Source of the DNA: Bathynomus jamesi
Lineage: Eukaryota; Arthropoda; Malacostraca; Isopoda; Cirolanidae
DNA: 64,000 nt
Assembly: GCA_023014485.1 (NCBI GenBank)
Contig: JAJOZX010002702.1
Span: forward strand, 53,501 to 117,500
Reading direction: 5' to 3'
The translations under genes were made by a program, and so were the position numbers. A model generated the notes under the pieces. That model saw nothing but the letters and a program-made list of their open reading frames with translations, had not been told where the DNA came from and ran no database searches. Position 1 is the first letter of the stretch. The number at the start of each line of letters is the position of its first letter. Positions 55,464-64,000 of the stretch are shown piece after piece.

Positions 55464-56075
55464 GGTGATTCATAAATGTGTTTCATAAATCGCAGGGTGT
55501 ATTCTTGAGACAAAAGTAAAGAAAAAAGACCATATAAACAGGTCGAGAAACCCGTAGGTTTCGAGCTATAACACGCGACACAAAAATGAAACTTCTAAAG
55601 GCAATATCTCGATGCTGTGTATCCTGACAGGTGGATAGGGCGCGGTGGTTCTATTCCGTGGCCACCTCGATCACCAGATTTAAATCTTGATTATTACTTG
55701 TGGGGGTCATTTAAAAAAACCTAGTTTATGTTACAGAAGTCCGAGAACGTGATGAATTGTGGCAACGCGTTCGAAACAATTGCGAAACCATCGGCAATAC
55801 TCCAGGAATTTTTGAGTGTGTCAGACAATCAGTGGTGCGACGTGCTGAGGCACGCATTCAAGAAGTAGGAAAGAATTTCGAACATTTACTTTAATGAAGC
55901 AAATGTATTACACTGTGTATTTGCATAAAATGTAAAAAATCTTTTGGAGTTTCATTTTTGTGTTGTGCGCTCTAGCTCGAAACCTACGGGTTTCTTGACC
56001 TATGTTTATATGGTCTTTTTTCTTTACTTTTGTCTCGAGAATACACTCTGCGATTTATGAAACACATTTATGAAT

Positions 56076-56081
<6 letters not shown>
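55461..56081 (+). mobile_element. Mariner derivative with about 135-bp inverted arms
   Basis: It begins CAGGGTGATTCATAAATGTG. Its inverse at the right runs into a (TC)n tract, so the last bases are degraded. Arms 55461-55595 and 55949-56081. Between them the plus strand keeps DRWIGRGGSIPWPPRSPDLN, LDYYLWG (third D) and a C-terminus GKNFEHLL, in broken frames. The first two catalytic D residues are deleted. Confidence 0.88.
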
Positions 56082-56137
<56 letters not shown>

Positions 56138-56139
56138 GA

Positions 56140-56390
56140 GTCGCCAGCGTCCGTAGCTCAGTGGGTAACACCATTTCTCTATAAACGAAACGACGAAAGC
56201 ACTGAGGTCGGGGGTTCGACTCCCGATGGTACTGATAATAATAATCTGGGATTTAGTGCAATAGGCCGCATTATTTGGCGTAAGCGCTGCGACAGTTTCT
56301 GGCCCTCCTGACTGATTATATTGTTGAGAACCATTTGAAGATCTTTTGGATTCGTTTTCTACGTTCACTGAGCATTTGAGTTTCATTTCC
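56140..56390 (+). repeat. tRNA-derived SINE
   Basis: A box CGTAGCTCAGTGGGTAACAC, then GGTCGGGGGTTCGACTCCCG (B box with T stem). The body GGGATTTAGTGCAATAGGCC follows and may extend to about 56390. The tRNA-like region resembles the tRNA part of the composite SINE at 13866-14098. It contains an extra 15-20 bp in the anticodon region, so it is not a working tRNA gene. Confidence 0.8.
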
Positions 56391-56399
56391 GTGATCTTA

Positions 56400-57993
56400 C
56401 AATGGTAAAAGTTGGTGGTTAATTAGTGTGCAAATGGTGAAAATAGGAGAGTTAATCGAAGGTGAAATAGCTAAAATAGTTTTCGCAAAGCAACTAAAAT
56501 GTGACGATGTGTTGTTTAAACCACACTGATACGTCATAAAGAGACCAAGCGCAATACCAGTAAACATCAACGTGATTGGAAGAAGGTGACAACTAGCCGG
56601 GAAGACAGACTATTGAAGCTCAGTTCTTTCAGAAAAACAGAAAAAAAGCTTTAGTCCGTTCTGACAAACAGAAGGCAGTGCACTGTTGTTTATGAAAATA
56701 CAGTCAGAAGACTAAATAAAGACGGGCTCAAAGAATGTAACGAAAGATAGAAGCCCTGTCTGTCATAGGCTAATCCCCCCCCCCCCAAAAGAGGTTGCAG
56801 TGGATAGAAGAGCATAAAAGTAGAACCTCTGAGGCTTGGGCTAAATTGTTTTGATCTAGCGACACAACTTTGAGGTAATTAATATGAAGTCTTAACTTAC
56901 AATATCATTACCTTTTTTACTGTTAAGAGTTTTCGCTGAGTTATAGTGTACCACTGTACTATGTCCAATTTATTTTATTTTTCAGGTCCAACCTTCGTCA
57001 AAAAGAGAGTAATAACCAGTGATGTAGTCGAAACCACGGAGACCGAGACCGATACCGAGACCAGAAGAAAGGTCTCGATACCGAAACCATATGCAATTTT
57101 TGTATGTATTCAGTATTATTTAATGCCTAATTCCTGAGCTCTGAATTTCACATTCAGGAATTAAAGATTCTAAAGAGGTCACCAAGTGACAACTGCAAAA
57201 TTTACTCATAATTTATTCACAAATTCATAGTTGGTGACATTTTTCAGCAGTTAACTGCCTACTTAAAACAAAATAAGTGTTCGTTGCACTTGAAGAACAT
57301 CACATCAAAGTAATGTAATCGAGACTACCATAGCCTAGACCGAGACCGAGACCTAAGCACCTGAGACCGAGACCAGAACAAAAGGTCTTGAGACCAGTCT
57401 CGAGTCTTACATCACTGGTAATAACTGTATTGTTCCGACAGTCAAATACGGAGGAGATACAGCATCATGGTATAGGAATGCATATCCTCATCAGGCGTCG
57501 AAATTTTTTCATATAAAAGCTGAATGAGCTCTCAAACCTTGATAGACATACTAGGAAAGTCCGGAAGCCCTCCATCGACAAATTACTTCCAGAAGTCGAT
57601 GGAATTTCAGGCTATTTTCAAACAGGACAGTTCCCTATGCTATACAACACGTGTCAGCAAGAATTGGCTTGCAAAAGAACAAGTGCAAACTCTCTCCTCG
57701 CTTCCTCAGTCTCCAGACCTGTTTTCTATTGAACATTTATGAGAAATTATAAGAAAAAATAGACAGAAAAACTAAGTAGTCATCGCAATCTTACGTACAT
57801 GAAAAAATAAGAAATTGGACAGGGTCGACAGTGATATTTCCAAGCGATTTGTTGACAGCGTTTCAGAGTTAAAGAAGTTATGGAAGATGTACAAAATAGT
57901 AAAATATCATCATATTTCCAATAAAATGATTGTTACAACTATTTCATAACCTTCTTGTCCCTACTTTGTGACGGTGTCTAATACCTTTGACTG
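56400..57993 (+). pseudogene. Tc1-like transposase (D-D(34)-E) pseudogene
   Basis: REDRLLKLSSLSEKQKK is the usual Tc1 TSREDR...N-terminal domain (about 56590-56650). GPTFVKKRV at 56990 lies after the first D. TVKYGG at 57438 (usual form TVKHGGGSVMVWG) and, around 57600-57740, FKQDSSLCYTTRVSKNWLAK to SPDLFSIEHL complete it, with 34 residues between the second D and the E. CCTTTGACTG at 57993 fits a Tc1 TIR. Many frameshifts occur, and a hAT MITE splits it at 57017. The 56860-56980 stretch ends in TTTTTCAG and may be an intron-like insertion. Confidence 0.8.
57017..57417. mobile_element. hAT MITE with perfect 8-bp duplication
   Basis: It starts CAGTGATGTAGTCGAAACC and ends GAGTCTTACATCACTG. 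GTAATAAC flanks both sides (57009-57016 and 57418-57425). GAGACCGAGACC words dominate both subterminal regions. Removing the element with one repeat restores the Tc1 reading order. No transposase. Confidence 0.95.
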
Positions 57994-58004
57994 AAATATA
58001 TATA

Positions 58005-58009
<5 letters not shown>

Positions 58010-58060
<51 letters not shown>
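58010..58060. repeat. (AT)n microsatellite
   Basis: About 25 TA units. Confidence 0.95.
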
Positions 58061-58063
<3 letters not shown>

Positions 58064-58667
58064 CACGCACGGTTGTTTCTTCACAGTTTTGAAATGAGAG
58101 TAGGATGGGTTATCTTGATTCATGCTCATTGTTATACAGTAAACGAAAACGAATATGAGAAGTAAATTATGTCCTACTTCTTGCTATGCAAAAAAATTGT
58201 ATTGTTTACAAATTGGGAGGTCATTGTGAGGAAGTGAACAAAAGGCAACAGCTATAAATACTATAAATTTTCATTAATATTTCATTTATTTTCAAAAAAA
58301 AATTTGAAAGTGGATGAAAACACTTTCTCTCTCTCTCTCTCTCTCTCTCTCCGTATCTATCTATCTATCAAATTAGTCTTTGTACATTATAAATACAGTG
58401 AGAAAGTTTTTAAATAATCACTAACTTGTAATAGGAAATTTTAGATTAGGATATACTGTATATATATATATATATATTTTTTTTTTTTCTTGTCCAAGAT
58501 TTAGCTTTGGGCAAATTTCAGACGAGACTTCGGAGGTCAAAAACTCCTTTGGGGAGTTGCTCAATCTTCCCAAAGAATCACTTGCTTGACTTCTATAAAT
58601 GTTACAAAGTTTCTCACTGATGACATCAAAATAGAGAATATTACAACGGTTTCATAGTTGGGACATA
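58061..58667. other. No gene
   Basis: Unique-looking AT-rich DNA with (TC)n at 58326-58353 and (TA)n(T)n at 58459-58490. No motif seen. Confidence 0.55.
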
Positions 58668-58875
58668 CAGGGTGTCCATAAATCACGCATCATAGGAACA
58701 TAAGCAATGTCTATTTATTTATGTCTCCATCAGGCCAAATATGCTGAGGAACATTCAAAGAAACCTGCTTTTTCGTTTACAAACATATTTCGAGATTGGT
58801 GGGAATCATTTCGAACAAATAAATAAAACAAAATAAATGTATTTTCCTACGATGCGTGACTTTATAGACACCCTA
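58668..58875. mobile_element. Mariner-like MITE
   Basis: CAGGGTGTCCATAAATCACG and the inverse of CGTGACTTTATAGACACCCTA, with TA on both sides and the inner match GCATC(A/G)TAGGA. The interior word CGAGATTGGTGGGAATCATTT may derive from a transposase C-terminus but is too short to prove. Confidence 0.85.
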
Positions 58876-59397
58876 TAGTTTTCATTATAATAATATTTAT
58901 AATATGGTGTTTTCACTCTAAATTTGGTACTTTAGGGATACTCTAACTAATATATGTATTAATTTACAAATTTATATACATACACAGATATACAGTATGG
59001 CCTCTATATCGATAGACTCTACACTATACCTATCTCTATGCATAAAATAATGAAGTGCGGTCACTGTACTTTAGGTGCCATGAGTACAATTAGACAAATA
59101 TTTAACAGAAGTACAAAAAAAAAACCAAATTCAGGATGTAGTTCGTACGAGAACAATGCAACCCATGCAGTCACGCTCTTATAGATGCTATCACGTGAGA
59201 CAATGGTCTGATGTCGGGTCTTCACAGGTTTACACACGGCGCTTGACAGTTAACGAAAAATATGTTCTGTATGACCGTGCCGTGATGTAGAATTCCTCGA
59301 GTCTTCTTTTTCAGAGTATACTGACGTTTTCTGGAGTATGTTAGGCCTATTTCTCGAGTGGTTGGGAGTTTTGGGACTATGACATTATAGTTTACTT

Positions 59398-59429
<32 letters not shown>

Positions 59430-59493
59430 TTAAACATGATGAAATTTTCAAAAGTCTTTGTATAGGCTCATATAAATAACATCACCTGAATTT

Positions 59494-59577
<84 letters not shown>

Positions 59578-59589
59578 AGCATCACCGCT
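58876..59589. other. No gene; AT microsatellites
   Basis: AT-rich DNA with (AT)n at 59398-59420 and a long interrupted tract at 59490-59573. No protein motif on either strand. Confidence 0.55.
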
Positions 59590-59890
59590 GATAACGACCG
59601 ATGATGTCAATTTTGAGGCACAGAATCAGATAGCGATAAACAAAACAAAAAGAGTTATGGGACAGCTACTGAGAACCTTTAACGGAAGGGATGAAAATGT
59701 AATGATTCCCCTGTTGAAGACACTGATCGTACCAAAACTTGAATACTGTTCAGTCTTGACGTTCCCATACACGAAAGAAGAAATTAATAAACTAGAAGAA
59801 ATCCAAAGAAATTTCACAGTCAAGATTGATGTCTGCAAAGAACTCAACGACTGGAAAAGTCTACGTAAATTAAATCTGTATTCGCTGGAA

Positions 59891-59924
<34 letters not shown>

Positions 59925-60287
59925 CACAATTTACATATGGGAAATGATCGAAATGAGGTACCAAACCTCACACTGAATCCAGTAACTATCCAAGCAACAC
60001 TGGAAAATAGGAAAGGCAAAATGTGTAGTGTTCCTTATCGTTGAAGGAAAATAGCTTGGTTGTCAGGGGGCTAAGCCTTTTTTAATCAGCTTCCAAAGAA
60101 CCTCAGGAACGTCACAGGGGTCAAAATTGAAATCTTCAAAAGAAGACTAGATGCCTGGCTGAAGACGGTACCAGATGAGCCGGGTGTGCCTGGCTATATG
60201 CGATGGAGATCGCAAGAGAGGAACTCACTTTTCCATCAGGCCAGGTCTAGCTAAGGTTGAGCCAGTCACCAGCTTGACCTTTGTGTG

Positions 60288-60290
<3 letters not shown>
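59590..60290 (+). pseudogene. CR1-like LINE 3' coding fragment
   Basis: The frame at 59610-59890 reads NQIAINKTKRVMGQLLRTF, VMIPLLKTLIVPKLEYCSVL and IQRNFTVKI, the region after the RT catalytic core in CR1-type proteins (usual form ...LYKSLVRPHLEYCVQ). An (AG)n expansion at 59894-59920 lies inside the frame. Further on, IFKRRLDAWLKTVPDEPGVP and GYMRW (60130-60210) mark the C-terminus. The 3' end joins a TAGA array. Confidence 0.75.
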
Positions 60291-60334
<44 letters not shown>

Positions 60335-60352
60335 AGATAGATAGATAGATAT
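60291..60352. repeat. (TAGA)n microsatellite
   Basis: About 15 tetranucleotide units directly after the LINE fragment, likely grown from its tail. Confidence 0.95.
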
Positions 60353-60796
60353 CATACTTTCCAATTAATGAACGAAAGAATTTTTCCTCTCATTCCACAA
60401 GAAATTCGTTGATACGTTAGAAAGTGGTAAGAAGTTGTAATTCGGCCCATAAAACGGATGTATAAAATGAATCATAAGACAAACCGAGGTTTTTTACTTG
60501 TAATTTTGGCGAATGCACACTTCTCCTACACTGTCTTTCTTTGTACAAAATTTTCCTGTTTTTTTTTGGTATGAATAATGCTTGTTTATACTGCGCTTGT
60601 CTCGTGTATGTTTCAGTCATTACGTGAAACCAGTTATTTGACGGAATGCCTAAAAGTTTCAGGCATTTCGCGTAGTGCCTGTGGCCCTTAATCACAGGCA
60701 TTGCCCATTACAAAGCTTACCTAACTTTCACGAAGTAATCAAGGGTTACAGGCATGACGTGAAAGGTCTGAAACCATCGGTTTCACACTCTGACTA

Positions 60797-60827
<31 letters not shown>

Positions 60828-60861
60828 GGCCCCCTATATATATATATATATAACAGCCAAG
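60353..60861. other. No gene; short inverted modules
   Basis: GCCTGTGGCCCTTAATCACAGGC (60682 onward) is a small hairpin, and ACAGGCAT / TTTCAGGCATTTCGCG words repeat nearby. (AT)n lies at 60808-60855. No coding signal. Confidence 0.5.
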
Positions 60862-61070
60862 ATTAATGGCTCCAAAGAACTCAACTACTGGGAAAGACTA
60901 CGTAAATTAAAGTTGTATTTGCTGGAAAGAAGAAGAGAGAGGGATATACCATAATTTACATATGCAAAATGATCGAAAAACTGGTACCTAACCTCAAACT
61001 AAATCTAATTAACATCCAAACAACAGTGGAAAATAGGAAAGGCAGAACGTGGAGTATTTCCAAACTAAAC
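60862..61070 (+). pseudogene. Second copy of the CR1-like fragment
   Basis: AACTCAACTACTGGGAAAGA, CTACGTAAATTAAAGTTGTA and TTGCTGGAAAGAAGAAGAG parallel 59840-59900, followed by CATATGCAAAATGATCGAAA and AACAGTGGAAAATAGGAAAG as in 59935-60020. This copy lacks the large AG expansion. Confidence 0.8.
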
Positions 61071-61110
61071 TAAACTAAACAGGTGTGTGTGTGTGTGTAT
61101 ATATATATAT

Positions 61111-61259
61111 TATGCTGCAAATCCACAAGGAAAAAGAAAAGCGAGATGTAGCTCTAAATACACGAAAGGCTTTGGAATCGTTTTTCTTTTTCTTCTTTTT
61201 CTTTTTCCTTGTGGTTTGCAGCATTCATTCATTTCACGTGTTTAATTGTGAAATTCATC

Positions 61260-61313
<54 letters not shown>

Positions 61314-61330
61314 GATGAATTTCACAATTA
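61111..61330. repeat. Two adjacent inverted repeats
   Basis: ATGCTGCAAATCCACAAGGA (61111) is inverted at about 61205-61226 with a loop of roughly 55 bp. Then GTGAAATTCATCCCATATAT (61248) is inverted at 61300-61327 around an (AT)n tract (61262-61311). Both are hairpins without coding. Confidence 0.85.
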
Positions 61331-61346
61331 TATATATATATATATA

Positions 61347-62254
61347 CAGGGCGTCCCAAAAAAATGTATACACACTTTAACAGCTGATAGCTCAATTGAT
61401 GTTTCTTTCTTTCCAAGTTAAACCCATTAGAATTAATAATGGCAGTCAGACTAAGCTTTGAACAAAGGAAATTCATTCTAAAATGCTACTGGAAGTGTGA
61501 AAACGCAGTTGAAGTGCAAAGACAGTTTAGGAGGGAGTTTCAAACAGATCCACCAACGCGACTTACCATCACTCGAATTAGAGATAAGTTTGAAGCCGAT
61601 GGAACTGTTCAGAATGTCCACAAGAAGCGTTCCGGAAGACCACGGACATCGACAAGCCCACAAAGCAAGAAAGAGTACTGGAAACGTATCACCAAAGTCC
61701 AAGAAAATCTGTGCGGCAAGCGAGTCGTGAGGTAGGAATTTCAGAATCGTCTGTCCAACGCATTTTGAAGCGCTGTCAATGGAAAAGTTACATTCCAAGA
61801 TTAGTCCATGCTATTAATGAAGATGATGATGATCCGGACCGAAGAGTGGAGTATTGCGAGTGGTACTTGGCACGATGTGGATGTGGATTGGACGAAGGGG
61901 TTTCGTAGAATACCCTCCGCGTTCACCAGACCTCACACCACTAGACTTTTTTTTATGGGGATACTTAAAAGACAAAGTCTACGCTATAAAACCTGCAACA
62001 GTCGCTGAATTGAGAGCAGCCATTGAACGAGAATGCACACAAATACCAAACGAAATGTTTCGTGATGTTTGCGATTCCATTGCTTCGCGTTATCAGCAGT
62101 GCCTGGACCAGAACGGACGTCAGTTTGAAAACAGGCGTTGACAAAACAATTAAATAATGTCTGTAGATTCTATTACATTTTGAAAATGAAATGTATTTTA
62201 ATAAACACTGCCTTTATAATTATTTAAAGTGTGTATACATTTTTTTGGGACGCC

Positions 62255-62257
<3 letters not shown>
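61347..62257 (+). mobile_element. Mariner with deleted catalytic core
   Basis: Ends CAGGGCGTCCCAAAAAAATG and inverse, TA-flanked. Both ends and UTRs are present. An internal deletion near 61873 joins the end of the DNA-binding region to the last part of the transposase. Confidence 0.93.
61439..62141 (+). pseudogene. Mariner transposase lacking the first two catalytic residues
   Basis: MAVRLSFEQRKFILKCYWKC opens a 98-codon frame holding the first helix-turn-helix and [13 protein letters not shown]. One frameshift near 61680 leads to [20 protein letters not shown] (second helix-turn-helix) and [16 protein letters not shown]. After the deletion, [20 protein letters not shown] carries the third D, and the protein ends NGRQFENRR. 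It retains DNA-binding parts but cannot be catalytic. Confidence 0.88.
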
Positions 62258-62302
<45 letters not shown>

Positions 62303-62615
62303 CAATCTTCATTCACAAAAAGAATACATTACAGACGGTATAATACGGTGTTGAACAGTTGAAGAGAGCGTCACATACAAAGATTCACGGAATATTATCA
62401 TTTGTATTTGATTTTGTATTTTGTGGCAAGTAATGGTGTCAAAATACTCGTATCAGAATATGTTGTTCGAAAACGTAAGAGTTTATCTGACCTTGTGTCT
62501 TACTTTGTCCCGTTGTGTATTATATGTGCCCACTTATTTTTTTAATTATGTACACGGAATCTTTTATTATAACCATCGTTGTATATTAAAGTACAAACAA
62601 TAAAAAGGTTGGGTA
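62258..62615. other. No gene
   Basis: An (AT)n tract (62259-62300) then unique-looking AT-rich DNA. The 60-codon plus frame at 62421 has no motif. Confidence 0.5.
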
Positions 62616-62848
62616 CTTTTCCGTTATACCCCCGCAATTTCTTTTTTCTTGGTTAGGTCAACTATATGCCCTTGACAATTGGTTAGGTTAAGTCGTGATA
62701 TTTTCGTTAAAATATTCGTTAGTATTTCGTTAAAATATTCGTTAGTTTTAACGAACATATCACGACTTAACCTAACCAATTATCAAGGGCGTACAGTTGA
62801 CCTAACCGGGAAAGAAGAAATTGCGAGGGTATAATTGAAAAGTTAAAA
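62616..62848. mobile_element. Foldback MITE related to 35254-35454
   Basis: Arms from CTTTTCCGTTATACCCCCGC at the left and its inverse at the right, continuing GCAATTTCTT, GGTTAGGTCAACT, GCCCTTGA, AATTGGTTAGGTTAAGTCGT and GATAT. The loop has a direct repeat TATTCGTTAGTATTTCGTTAAAA. The GCCCTTGAC(A/G)ATTGGTTAGG core is common with 35254-35454, but the outer arms differ. Confidence 0.85.
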
Positions 62849-63559
62849 TATAATATACGAAAAAAAAACTCAAAATTCCTCATTCACGACTGACATATTT
62901 AAATGAATGAATGAATAATGAGTAATTCTTTATTTATAAGATAAATACAACTTTACAACTCTGTTGTTACAATAACAACTTTAACATAACATAAATAAAT
63001 GTAAAATTTTACTATTCATTTTAGTTAATTTGGACCTTAAAAGCTTAACTCGGCTTTACTGGGCTCTTAATTGAAGCTAAAGCATTGCTATCATCGTAAT
63101 ATAGATTCATGTAAACTTTAAATTAAAGAAATAGGAAACTAAACCCTCCCCCGATACCGCACTTAATTCGAATGCAAAGCTTCCTGTACAACTTATAGTT
63201 TTTGTGACGGTTATATTCGGGCAACGTCAATATTCGTCAAATTCAAGGAAAATACAATTGGCCCCCAAATTGCATGTTTCTAATCCGTAGATTTATCGTA
63301 GACATAACGCATACTTATTGCGAGTCAGGTCAAATATTTCTTAACTGAAGTAAATCTTTTCAAAATAAATAAAATTATTACCATATATATAATATATATA
63401 TATATATGGACCATTCTGAGTTCTATCCCATATATATACACAGTATATATAATATGAAAAAGAAAAAAAATAGTGTTTGTCATTTACCATTACTTATTGG
63501 GACTATAGTGAATTTAATTTTCCCAGAAGAGTTCCTTGTTCCATGCACGGTCTGTGTGT

Positions 63560-63562
<3 letters not shown>
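62849..63562. other. No gene
   Basis: AT-rich DNA with an AATGAATGAATGAATAATGA stretch near 62902 and AT tracts near 63390. No recognisable element. Confidence 0.55.
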
Positions 63563-63628
<66 letters not shown>

Positions 63629-63640
63629 GTACGTACACAC

Positions 63641-63681
<41 letters not shown>

Positions 63682-63685
63682 GTAC

Positions 63686-63747
<62 letters not shown>
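63563..63747. repeat. Long (AT)n microsatellite with CGTACGTACA spacers
   Basis: Three AT tracts totalling about 170 bp, separated by CGTACGTACACACACA and CGTACGTACA. All frames through it are YI repeats. Confidence 0.98.
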
Positions 63748-63748
<1 letters not shown>

Positions 63749-64000
63749 GACAACGGAAATTAAAATAACTAAGTCGTATTTTGGTATATTTATATGCAAA
63801 TTGCATTTGCAATGTCAGTAAATTTTGCTTTAAAAGTAGTAATTTATTATTTTAAATAATTCTTCGTACGTATTATGCAATAAGAATGGCTTAATAAATT
63901 ATAAACGCTAATAAATGATATCATTCTACTTGAATTTACTATAATGTTTAGCATTTTTTTTTAGCTTTATTCCATCTCGTTTAATTATATAGCGTTAGTT
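63748..64000. other. No feature to the window end
   Basis: AT-rich DNA with no ORF or repeat of note. Confidence 0.5.

Noticed and set aside
63406..63821. Six overlapping YI-rich frames
   Set aside because: All are products of the (AT)n tract and occur on both strands in several frames.

Overview
The window is transposon-derived DNA from a eukaryote, most likely an arthropod. The evidence is: (i) short interstitial arrays of the arthropod telomere unit TTAGG (e.g. 11003-11096, 35320-35390, 62650-62800); (ii) a repeat mix of Tc1/mariner elements with a D-D(41)-D catalytic spacing, CR1-like and Jockey-like LINEs, a Penelope-like element with a GIY-YIG domain, Helitrons, hAT MITEs, and tRNA- and 5S-derived SINEs; (iii) spliced transposase genes; (iv) very abundant AT and dinucleotide microsatellites. 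I cannot resolve the order or species. I see no bacterial-type operon, no CRISPR array and no confident host gene. The only ORF not clearly part of a known transposon class is the 210-codon cysteine-rich ORF at 6625-7257, and it also belongs to a multicopy arthropod family.

Layout. 1-1300: hierarchical minisatellites built on a GAAGTCAG-type word. 1300-6600: AT-rich DNA with one possible degenerate LTR. 6625-8341: the cysteine-rich ORF, then MITEs, one nested in another. 9000-18000: mariner and hAT derivatives, a tandem tRNA-SINE dimer, 5S-derived SINEs, a hairpin-bearing minisatellite. 18787-22754: a mariner split by a 2.8 kb LINE with a clear 12-bp target duplication. 22855-23906: a mariner fragment and tRNA-SINE copies (two tandem, one inverted). 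24005-27900: a snap-back mariner, an old ATATCC-rich tandem array, a long nearly perfect palindrome with Penelope-like sequence, and a short Helitron. 28160-32215: a LINE on the minus strand broken by a long-TIR element that itself carries a snap-back mariner.

35040-48440 is the centrepiece. It is one CR1-like LINE on the plus strand that can be read across large insertions: a foldback MITE, SINEs, a 3.4 kb IS3EU-like or related DDE transposon with 243-bp TIRs and a 9-bp target duplication, and then a 6 kb block. In that block a mariner lies beside a Penelope-like element. The Penelope element is interrupted by a Helitron (itself interrupted by a second copy of the Jockey-like LINE) and by a mariner. 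A further MITE with an 8-bp target duplication sits in the CR1 reverse transcriptase.

48824-62848: more snap-back or long-TIR mariners, a second intron-containing copy of the IS3EU-like gene, a Tc1 pseudogene split by a hAT MITE with a perfect 8-bp target duplication, CR1 3' fragments, and a mariner that lost its catalytic core but keeps its DNA-binding domain.

The most distinctive recurring signal is a set of mariner derivatives in which one half of the element is replaced by an inverted copy of the other end (24005-24629, 29089-30067, 40329-41253, 48824-49531). They are predicted to fold, if transcribed, into 200-310 bp hairpins. All coding calls are from reading frames and remembered family motifs; no database search was possible.
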